Of a stretch of 10,961 nucleotides of DNA, positions 5,853-10,961 are shown piece by piece (positions within the stretch are counted from its first letter, which is position 1; the number at the start of each line of letters is the position of its first letter). The notes beneath the pieces were generated by a model that did not search any database, was not told the DNA's origin, and was given only the letters and a program-made list of their open reading frames with translations. Position numbers and translations under genes: made by a program. Source of the DNA: Planctomycetales bacterium (lineage in GTDB: Bacteria; Planctomycetota; Phycisphaerae; SM23-33); assembly GCA_030592655.1 (NCBI GenBank), contig JAUVIQ010000093.1, positions 1 to 10,961 of the forward strand. The letters are read 5' to 3'.

Positions 5853-8800
5853 ATGAGAGAAAAAACACACAGAAATAGAGGGTCGGTTTTGTCGCTGTCG
5901 GTTTTGATTTTTTCCGCTCTGCTCGTGGCCTCGTGCTCGCCACGGGACAAGCAGGGACTTGTCGCCTGCTGGAAGTTTGACGAAGGCAAAGGCGACAAAC
6001 TCCTCGACGCCTCAGGCCACAGTAACCACGGCACTATCCACGGGGCTACGTGGGTAAAAGGAAGAGTCGAAACAGGCCTGCGGTTTGACGGGGTGGACGA
6101 CTACGTGGTGGTTCCCAAGTCGGCCAGTCTGAACAGCATCAATAAAGAGATTACACTGATGTGCTGGATAAAGACGCCTCTGACCGCTAGACACTCCATA
6201 TTGGCAAGATGGCCTTGTGGAAGTGGAGATCGCTCTCTGATACTGGATGTGGATTCCGAGGGGAAATTGGTCCGTTTTGCCCTTTCTCCTGATGGGGGGT
6301 ATGGAATGTGGCACAAACGACTCGGTCTTACACCAGCGGACAGGTGGGTGCACATCGCTGCGATTTCTAATGGTAAAACCATGCGGATTTATGTAAACGG
6401 TGAACCAGACCCATCCCCCTCCGTGCCTGAAGCCCCGCAGGTACATACATCCACGACGGATTTGTATATCGGGGCCTGGCAATCAGGTCTCAATAAGCGA
6501 GAGTGCTTTTTCAAGGGAATCATGGATGAAGTCAGAATCTACTCCTGCGCCCTGACCCATGAGGAGATACTGGAAAATTATAAAGATGGAAGCCCCAAAG
6601 GCACAGTTGCAGGCAGGATAGTCGATGAAAACGGCAAACCTATAAGGGCCGCAAAGGTCAATATCGGATTTTTCGGCACTACTACGGATAGAGAAGGAAG
6701 ATACAAAATTGTTGTCCCGGCTGAGACTTTCGAGGTGGTTGTTTCCAGAAAGGGTTATCAAAGAAAAGTAAAAGCCGATGTTGTTGTCAGAAAGGGCAAG
6801 GTTGTGGAGATGAATGTTGCACTTATCGAGGATAACATTGCTCCTTCCATCTCAGAAGTGAAAATAAAGGACGTTGACGACGTAATCGCGACTGTCGGCT
6901 GGGAAACGGATGAAACGTGCATCGGTACAGTCAAATACGGCACGTCTTCACGAAAGTATGACAAGGTGGCCGAAGAAACTTCGTATGTGAAATCTCACCG
7001 GATAACACTGTCCGGACTTGTTCCAAATACGAAGTACTATTTTACAGTAGAAAGCGAAGACAAAGGTGAAAACACCTCGAAAAGCAAAGAACAGTCCTTT
7101 ACCACACTGGCAGTCGATAATCCTGATCTGGTCGCGCGGAGATTGAAAGAGTCAATGAAAATCCTGCTTAAGCGACTGGATTTAAACCGTCCGGGGCTGG
7201 AGAAAGTCAAGGCCTCTGCCGACGACCCGATCAAGGCTGCCGAGGAACTTCTGGCCTACTATCGTGCGCGGAAATCGGTCAAGCATTTCACCGACCGCGC
7301 CGACAGGGAAAAATCGCGCGGTAAATACGCCAGCGCCGGTCAGATGAAGACCGCCGACAATGCTCTGAAGCACATTTTCGTCAGTTTCAGCGCCTATCCG
7401 CCGCATTTTTGCGGCAAGGACATCGACTGGTCCAAAAGCCCTGTGCCTGACAAGGAGTGGATATGGCACTTGCATTACGCGCACTGGTGGAACGACCTGG
7501 CCCGCGCCTATTGGCACACGGGCGACGAGAAGTATGCCCGCGAGTGGTGCTTCCAGTTGGCTGATTGGGTTCGCAAGAACCCGCGCGACAGTAAGCACGA
7601 ATATGCCTGGCGCCGGATTGAAACCGGCGGAAGGGGAATCTCCTGGACAGGAATATTTCAGCATTTCCTGGACTCACCGTCCTTTACGCCCGATGCGCTG
7701 GTGATCTTCCTGAACAGTTGCCATGACCACGCATCTTACCTGACCGAACACTTCACTCCCGGCAATCACGGCCTGAAGGAGTCTCTCGGCGCTGCATTCC
7801 TGGCAATAACCTTCCCGGAGTTTAAGGACGCGAAAAAGTGGCGTGACAAGGCCCTGGAGCACATTAAGGCTGAGACCAGGCGGCAGGTGCGCGACGACGG
7901 GCATCAGGTCGAGCAGACCCTCAACTACCACAGCGGGTGTCTCGGCAAGTTCGCGCATATCTATAAATTTGCGAAGATGAACGGGCTGGCAGAGAACTTC
8001 GGCGACCAATACCACAGGCGGCTGGAAAAAATGGCCGAGGTGCTGATGAAGTTGGGCTTCCCGGACGGTACGAGCGCCCAGTTCGGCGACACTTCCAGTC
8101 CGGTGCATGTGCGACGAAGTCTGAAGAAATACGCCGGCGTTTTCGGGCGGAAGGATTTCCTGTACGTCGCCACAGCCGGTAAGGAAGGCACACCGCCGAA
8201 GCAGACCGCCTATGCCCTGACCGACAGCTGCTTCTATTCGATGCGGAGCGGCTGGGATGAAAACGCCGTCTGCCTGGTGCTCAAGTGCGGGCCGGGACCT
8301 TACTGGCACTGCCAGCCGGACAACGGCACGTTTGAATTGTTCGCGGGCGGGCGGCGGTTGATGCCCGACTCCGGTACTTACATCTACAGCGGCGACCCTG
8401 CCGGGCGGGCGTGGTTCCGGCAAACCCGCGTACACCAGACGCTCACGCTCGACGGTGAAAATACTGACTACAAACCCGCCCTGCGACTCTGGAAACCCGG
8501 AAAGGACCTCGACGTACTGGTCGTTGAGAACGGCAGTTACAAAAACCTCACCCACCGCCGGGCCGTCTTGTTCGTAAAGAAAAAATTCTTCGTGCTCGTC
8601 GATGACGCTATCGGAAAGGCCGGTGGTAACGTCGATTTGCATTTCCAACTCGCACCGGGAAAGGCTGTCTTCGATAAGTCCGCACCCTCGGCCCGCACCG
8701 ACTTTAAGAAGGGCACAAACGTGTTAATCCGCGGCCTGGCACAGAAGCCGATGGCTTTGGAAGAGGAGAAGGGCCAAGTCTCGTTCAAGTATGGGAAAAA

Positions 8801-9029
8801 GCAGCCGAGGTGGGCGTTCCGCTTTCGCATCAAGAAAACTTCCGATACTCCAGGCGTCAGATTCGTTACGCTGGTCGTTCCGTATGAAGGGAAGGTTCCG
8901 AAGGTCAGGCTTTCGCTTGTCGGCTCACCCGTCCCCGGAGCAAGCCGCATCGAACTGGACGTTACCGTCGGAACCGTTACCGCCCGCATCGGCTACGACT
9001 TGGAAAACAAGAAGGCCTGGATCCGGTAG
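5853..9029 (+). CDS. Multidomain heparinase II/III-family lipoprotein (LamG, carboxypeptidase-regulatory-like, FN3, polysaccharide lyase)
   Basis: 1058 residues. Lipoprotein signal peptide with lipobox V-A-S-C28. A LamG/concanavalin-like domain (about 34-245: GLVACWKFDEG, GVDDYVVVP, MDEVRIYSCAL) is followed by a carboxypeptidase-regulatory-like beta sandwich (249-324: GTVAGRIVDENGKPI, TDREGRYKI). Next come an FN3-like domain (330-418: SGLVPNTKYYFTVES), an alpha/alpha-toroid lyase domain (about 430-760) and a C-terminal beta-sandwich. Candidate catalytic residues of heparinase II/III-type lyases are N638-H639 in GNHGLKE, Y692 in EQTLNYH and H819 in YWHCQPDNGTFEL. The family cleaves uronate-containing polysaccharides (heparan sulfate, alginate and others) by beta-elimination; the substrate here is unknown. 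It is probably attached to a membrane and acts outside the cytoplasm. AAGGAG lies nine bases before the ATG. It starts 82 bp after the small-subunit gene, and no clear promoter was seen in that gap. Base composition differs between the N- and C-terminal halves. Confidence 0.9.
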   Translation: MREKTHRNRGSVLSLSVLIFSALLVASCSPRDKQGLVACWKFDEGKGDKLLDASGHSNHGTIHGATWVKGRVETGLRFDGVDDYVVVPKSASLNSINKEITLMCWIKTPLTARHSILARWPCGSGDRSLILDVDSEGKLVRFALSPDGGYGMWHKRLGLTPADRWVHIAAISNGKTMRIYVNGEPDPSPSVPEAPQVHTSTTDLYIGAWQSGLNKRECFFKGIMDEVRIYSCALTHEEILENYKDGSPKGTVAGRIVDENGKPIRAAKVNIGFFGTTTDREGRYKIVVPAETFEVVVSRKGYQRKVKADVVVRKGKVVEMNVALIEDNIAPSISEVKIKDVDDVIATVGWETDETCIGTVKYGTSSRKYDKVAEETSYVKSHRITLSGLVPNTKYYFTVESEDKGENTSKSKEQSFTTLAVDNPDLVARRLKESMKILLKRLDLNRPGLEKVKASADDPIKAAEELLAYYRARKSVKHFTDRADREKSRGKYASAGQMKTADNALKHIFVSFSAYPPHFCGKDIDWSKSPVPDKEWIWHLHYAHWWNDLARAYWHTGDEKYAREWCFQLADWVRKNPRDSKHEYAWRRIETGGRGISWTGIFQHFLDSPSFTPDALVIFLNSCHDHASYLTEHFTPGNHGLKESLGAAFLAITFPEFKDAKKWRDKALEHIKAETRRQVRDDGHQVEQTLNYHSGCLGKFAHIYKFAKMNGLAENFGDQYHRRLEKMAEVLMKLGFPDGTSAQFGDTSSPVHVRRSLKKYAGVFGRKDFLYVATAGKEGTPPKQTAYALTDSCFYSMRSGWDENAVCLVLKCGPGPYWHCQPDNGTFELFAGGRRLMPDSGTYIYSGDPAGRAWFRQTRVHQTLTLDGENTDYKPALRLWKPGKDLDVLVVENGSYKNLTHRRAVLFVKKKFFVLVDDAIGKAGGNVDLHFQLAPGKAVFDKSAPSARTDFKKGTNVLIRGLAQKPMALEEEKGQVSFKYGKKQPRWAFRFRIKKTSDTPGVRFVTLVVPYEGKVPKVRLSLVGSPVPGASRIELDVTVGTVTARIGYDLENKKAWIR

Positions 9030-9035
9030 CAGTAG

Positions 9036-9049
9036 GCTCCGGACGGAGC
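9036..9049. terminator. Small hairpin between convergent genes
   Basis: GCTCC-GGAC-GGAGC forms a perfect 5-bp stem in the 25-bp gap between the stop codons of the lipoprotein gene and smpB. It could serve as a bidirectional stop signal, but neither side carries a clean T run, so intrinsic termination is uncertain. Confidence 0.3.
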
Positions 9050-9054
9050 ATAGA

Positions 9055-9546
9055 CTACCTGCTTCTTCGTATTTCGCGGTCGATGTCGCGCTTCTGCTGG
9101 CGGTCCTGGATGCTGCGGCGTTTGTCGTAGGATCGCTTGCCGACGGCTATGCCGAGTTCGCACTTGGCCCAGCCGGCTTTGAAATACAACGCCAGCGGGA
9201 TGAGCGTATGGCCTTTCTGGAGGACGTGAGTCTGGAGTTTGTGAATCTGGCGACGGTGAAGAAGCAATTTCCGGTCGCGCAGCGGGTCGTGCTGCAATGT
9301 CCCGACGGCCTGTTTATATTCGACGATATTGGCTCCGCTCAAATACACCTCGTCGCCGCGAATTCGCGCAAACGCGCCTTCCAGCGATGCGTTACCGTCG
9401 CGGAGGCTCTTGACTTCGGTGCCGAGCAGTTCGAGGCCACACTCGACTTTTTCGAGTATCTCGTAGTCAAACCGCGCGCGCCGATTACTCACCCGAGGGC
9501 CACGGGATTTTTTGTCGCCCTTCTTGTCTGAAGATTTCTTCGACAT
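9055..9546 (-). CDS. smpB: SsrA (tmRNA)-binding protein SmpB
   Basis: 163 residues from ATG 9546, the length expected for the family. A longer reading from 9618 would extend into the palindromic repeat and add a non-conserved stretch, so I rejected it. Family blocks are present in order: VSNRRARFDYEILE, CGLELLGTEVKSLRDGNASL, EVYLSGANIVEYKQ, HDPLRDRKLLLHRRQI, LIPLALYFKAGWAKCELGIA and the C-terminal GKRSYDKRRSI with a basic tail that becomes helical on the ribosome. SmpB binds the tRNA-like domain of tmRNA and helps it rescue stalled ribosomes (trans-translation) in the cytoplasm. No Shine-Dalgarno sequence is visible; a possible -10 element TATCAT lies seven bases before the ATG. I found no tmRNA gene in the window. 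The gene is convergent with the lipoprotein gene. Confidence 0.97.
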   Translation of the reverse strand: MSKKSSDKKGDKKSRGPRVSNRRARFDYEILEKVECGLELLGTEVKSLRDGNASLEGAFARIRGDEVYLSGANIVEYKQAVGTLQHDPLRDRKLLLHRRQIHKLQTHVLQKGHTLIPLALYFKAGWAKCELGIAVGKRSYDKRRSIQDRQQKRDIDREIRRSR

Positions 9547-9553
9547 ACCGGAG

Positions 9554-9559
9554 ATGATA
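9554..9559 (-). promoter_or_regulatory. Possible -10 element of smpB
   Basis: TATCAT on the minus strand matches TATAAT at five of six bases and ends seven bases before the smpB ATG, which would place the transcript start at the ATG itself. No good -35 element is seen at the normal distance, so this is weak. Confidence 0.25.
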
Positions 9560-9593
9560 CACAAAAAAGCAGGCAGGGATGCAAAGGAAAAGA

Positions 9594-9652
9594 GAATATT
9601 GAATAATGTGCATAGCACCGCGTAGCGATACTACGCACAGTATTCAATATTC
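9594..9652. repeat. Palindromic intergenic repeat, copy 1
   Basis: A 59-bp palindrome: arms GAATATTGAATAATGTGC (9594-9611) and GCACAGTATTCAATATTC (9635-9652) are reverse complements except for one base. Inside is a second perfect hairpin GCGTAG-CGATA-CTACGC (9620-9636), and GTGC-ATA-GCAC (9608-9618) can form a competing one. Positions 9594-9635 recur in inverted orientation at 9990-10031 with 40 of 42 bases identical. It lies 11 bases past the 3' end of tRNA-Leu and upstream of smpB. On the minus strand it is followed by TCTTTTCC, so it might also terminate the tRNA transcript. Confidence 0.85.
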
Positions 9653-9663
9653 ATTTGTCAAAC

Positions 9664-9747
9664 TGGGCCGGGCGGGATTTGAACCCGCACTCCCTTAACG
9701 GGAAGGGGATTTTAAGTCCCCAGCGTCTGCCATTCCGCCACCGGCCC
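9664..9747 (-). tRNA. tRNA-Leu, anticodon UAA
   Basis: 84-nt class II tRNA. The acceptor stem GGGCCGG pairs perfectly with CCGGCCC, with A as discriminator base. The D region GGTGGCGGAATGGCAGACGC is typical of tRNA-Leu. The anticodon arm is GGGGA-CTTAAAA-TCCCC, giving anticodon TAA after the conserved T33. The long variable arm is TCCC-GTTAA-GGGA, and the T arm is GCGGG-TTCAAAT-CCCGC. The tRNA reads UUA (and UUG by wobble) leucine codons. CCA is not encoded (the genome continues GTT), so CCA-adding enzyme must complete it. The only open reading frame across it is a well-known type of tRNA artefact. Confidence 0.96.
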
Positions 9748-9769
9748 CGGTGTTGCTCGCCAGGAAAAT

Positions 9770-9798
9770 ACTATACACTCAAAAATGGATTATGTTCT
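9770..9798 (-). promoter_or_regulatory. Possible promoter of tRNA-Leu
   Basis: On the minus strand TATAGT (9775-9770), five of six matches to the -10 consensus, lies 17 bases after AGAACA (9798-9793), a poor -35. The predicted transcript start is about 16 bases ahead of the mature tRNA 5' end, a plausible leader length. Confidence 0.35.
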
Positions 9799-9810
9799 CC
9801 TTTTTCCTCT

Positions 9811-9866
9811 TCTTCTTTCAGCAAAATCGCAATCCCCTTTCTTCTTTTAGCAAGATTACAATCCCC
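9811..9866. repeat. Two imperfect 27-bp direct repeats
   Basis: Positions 9811-9837 and 9840-9866 match at 23 of 27 bases; both begin TCTTCTTT and end CAATCCCC. Shorter echoes of AATCC follow at 9868-9890 (ATAATCC, GTAATCC, GAAATCC). Function unknown. Confidence 0.65.
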
Positions 9867-9900
9867 ATAATCCGGTAATCCCAGAAATCCCGCTATTCTG

Positions 9901-9930
9901 TTCTTCTTCTTTTTCTTCTTCTTTTTCTTC
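9901..9930. repeat. 12-bp tandem repeat (TTCTTCTTCTTT, 2.5 copies)
   Basis: TTCTTCTTCTTT occurs twice exactly, followed by TTCTTC. It is a homopyrimidine microsatellite in the gap between tRNA-Leu and the DUF2207 gene and probably varies in length between strains. Confidence 0.75.
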
Positions 9931-9968
9931 CACTTCGAAATTCAAAATTCCCTGTTCCACGCAGTGGT

Positions 9969-10031
9969 ACGTAGTGCGTAGCACCACTACGTGGTATCGC
10001 TACGCGGTGCTACGCACATTATTCAATATTC
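9969..10031. repeat. Palindromic intergenic repeat, copy 2 (inverted relative to copy 1)
   Basis: Positions 9990-10031 are the reverse complement of 9594-9635 with two mismatches. A perfect 12-bp inverted repeat, GTGCGTAGCACC (9974-9985) and GGTGCTACGCAC (10006-10017), encloses a 20-base spacer. A competing stem pairs ACGTAGTG (9969-9976) with CACTACGT (9985-9992). The outer left arm of copy 1 is not preserved here. On the plus strand the element ends in TTATTCAATATTC followed by TTTTTTTCC, like copy 1. It sits 15 bp beyond the stop codon of the DUF2207 gene. Confidence 0.82.
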
Positions 10032-10046
10032 TTTTTTTCCGTCGCC

Positions 10047-10961
10047 CTACCATCCTCCTCCCCCGCCGCCTCCGCCTCCCCCGCCGGAGGATCCCCCACC
10101 GCCCGATCCGCTGGAACCGGGAGCCATCGACGCCGACGACAAAGCGCTGCTGAATGAACTGCTGAAGGACGAGGTAAATCCTGCCGCCCCCATCGTGCTC
10201 CAGGCAGCGCCGTGATACCACGTCGGGCTGTAGCCGCCCTCGCCGACGGCTGCCTGGGCGAGAACGTCCGTAAAATTCTCCGCCCAATCGTTTTCGACAT
10301 CGAGCGCGAGGGCGTAAGGAAGGAATTTTTCGAACAGTTCCGGCGTTTTGTCGGGCGGATGGGCTGCGTTGAGCATATCCTGCTCTGCTGTGGCGAGGTA
10401 CATCCTGAATCCCTCAATTTGGTCCATCACGGCTCTGCCCTCGACCGTAGGACGCTTCAGCAGGTGAAAGAATCGCACGTTACACCATCCCAAAAGCAGC
10501 AGCAAAGGCAGTATCCAGATGGATGTCATCCACATAAGAACGCACAGAACGACCACCTCGGGAATGCAGAATATCGCAGCGCCAAAGATTATCCCGCCGC
10601 TTTTGGTTACACGTTTTTTTTTGTCTTTGCCCGCTGATTTCCATGTAACTATCGCCTGCCGGACGAGGAAGAACACTCCGACACTCCAAGCCGCCAGCCA
10701 GATCGACAGGAACATCACGGCTGGGTTATGCTCGACGAAAATCCCGACCAGTCCCGCCGCCACCACCGTCAACACCGAAATTACCACGCCCGGAATGAAC
10801 CACTTGAGATTGGAAAAGAACAGTTTCCCCTTGTACTCATTGGCCAGGACTTTTTTCAACTCGGCGATGGCCTTGCTGAATTTCGCGTGGTTGGCGTTAT
10901 CCAGTTCGATAGTTTTGCTGCCATGGAGCAGTTTGCCCAGGACCTTCTTTTCTCCGCGTGA
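10047..10961 (-). CDS. DUF2207-family membrane protein, C-terminal part (N-terminus off the window)
   Basis: The frame is open from the right edge (first codon TCA) to TAG at 10047, giving 304 visible residues; the true start lies beyond 10961. Visible parts are a short cytoplasmic-type segment ending in NHAKFSKAIAELKKVLANEY and a hydrophobic pair (about WFIPGVVISVLTVVAAGLVG and VMFLSIWLAAWSVGVFFLV). A further hydrophobic region (IIFGAAIFCIPEVVVLCVL to LLLLLGWC) precedes the conserved DUF2207 tail with EGRAVMDQIEGFRMYL and TPELFEKFLPYALALDVE. The C-terminus is a Ser-rich FTSSFSSSFSSALSSAS segment and a glycine run ending in Trp, which is characteristic of this family (YciQ-like). Function is unknown. 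A TTG at 10859 could be read as a start, but conserved sequence continues upstream of it, so I treat the gene as truncated by the window. Confidence 0.92.
   Translation of the reverse strand, partial: SRGEKKVLGKLLHGSKTIELDNANHAKFSKAIAELKKVLANEYKGKLFFSNLKWFIPGVVISVLTVVAAGLVGIFVEHNPAVMFLSIWLAAWSVGVFFLVRQAIVTWKSAGKDKKKRVTKSGGIIFGAAIFCIPEVVVLCVLMWMTSIWILPLLLLLGWCNVRFFHLLKRPTVEGRAVMDQIEGFRMYLATAEQDMLNAAHPPDKTPELFEKFLPYALALDVENDWAENFTDVLAQAAVGEGGYSPTWYHGAAWSTMGAAGFTSSFSSSFSSALSSASMAPGSSGSGGGGSSGGGGGGGGGGGW

Larger units (their letters stand above)
9748..10046. other. Non-coding region between tRNA-Leu and the DUF2207 gene
   Basis: About 300 bp without a credible gene. From left to right it holds the candidate tRNA promoter, two 27-bp direct repeats, a CT-rich 12-mer tandem repeat (9901-9930), an AT-rich patch (AAATTCAAAATTC) and palindromic repeat copy 2. 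All of it is low-complexity or repeated sequence. Confidence 0.7.

Noticed and set aside
7674..8648. Minus-strand open frame of 324 codons
   Set aside because: Antisense to the conserved lyase domain; explained by the GC-rich codon pattern.
9547..9618. N-terminal extension of SmpB from 9618
   Set aside because: Not conserved in the family and would lie partly in the palindromic repeat; ATG 9546 gives the normal length.
9655..9870. Plus-strand open frame starting MSNWAGRDLNPHS
   Set aside because: It is the reverse reading of tRNA-Leu; GRDLNPHS-type proteins are a known annotation artefact.
9594..10031. CRISPR-like array
   Set aside because: Only two copies, in opposite orientation, with a tRNA gene between them; no regular spacers and no cas genes.
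9991..10215. Plus-strand frame with a poly-proline run
   Set aside because: Mirror of the poly-glycine tail of the DUF2207 gene.
10047..10859. DUF2207 gene as complete from a TTG start
   Set aside because: The frame and family-like sequence continue without interruption to the window edge.

Overview
The window looks like chromosomal DNA from an anaerobic or microaerophilic bacterium that degrades polysaccharides. I would guess a planctomycete of the Phycisphaerae/Sedimentisphaerales type or another PVC-like anaerobe, but no taxonomic marker settles this. The hints are an anaerobe-type hybrid cluster protein, rubrerythrin with PerR, and a large LamG/heparinase lipoprotein. The genes are ordinary single-copy chromosomal types, and I see no phage, transposase or CRISPR genes.

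Layout. (1) Positions 1-3592, minus strand, form a tight stress-defence cluster read from right to left: a strong sigma-70-type promoter, perR, rubrerythrin, a TIGR02757/DUF2400 protein, a membrane-anchored thioredoxin (DUF6132-like hairpin plus Trx domain), and hcp, which runs off the left edge. perR/rbr overlap by 20 nt, TIGR02757/thioredoxin are 1 nt apart and thioredoxin/hcp share an ATGA overlap, so co-transcription and translational coupling are likely. (2) Positions 3826-5770, plus strand, encode a 12-TM NSS-family sodium symporter and an overlapping 55-residue single-TM protein that resembles the MetS-type small subunit. (3) Positions 5853-9029, plus strand, encode a 1058-residue lipoprotein with LamG, carboxypeptidase-regulatory-like, FN3 and heparinase II/III modules. 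(4) smpB lies at 9055-9546 on the minus strand, convergent with the lipoprotein gene. (5) tRNA-Leu(UAA) lies at 9664-9747 on the minus strand, bracketed by two inverted copies of a palindromic intergenic repeat. (6) The 3' part of a DUF2207 membrane protein gene with a poly-glycine tail runs off the right edge.

How the genes work together. In the first block PerR would sense peroxide through Fe/Mn and control rubrerythrin (peroxide reduction). Hcp (NO/hydroxylamine or S-nitrosylation chemistry) and a tethered thioredoxin would be co-expressed, along with a protein carrying a motif like the catalytic motif of HhH-GPD DNA glycosylases. This is a coherent oxidative/nitrosative stress set and the most interesting part of the window. 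The transporter pair is probably an amino-acid importer. The lipoprotein probably acts on acidic polysaccharide at the cell surface.

The main non-coding signal is the inverted pair of about 42-60 bp repeats around tRNA-Leu, each followed on one side by a T-rich run.
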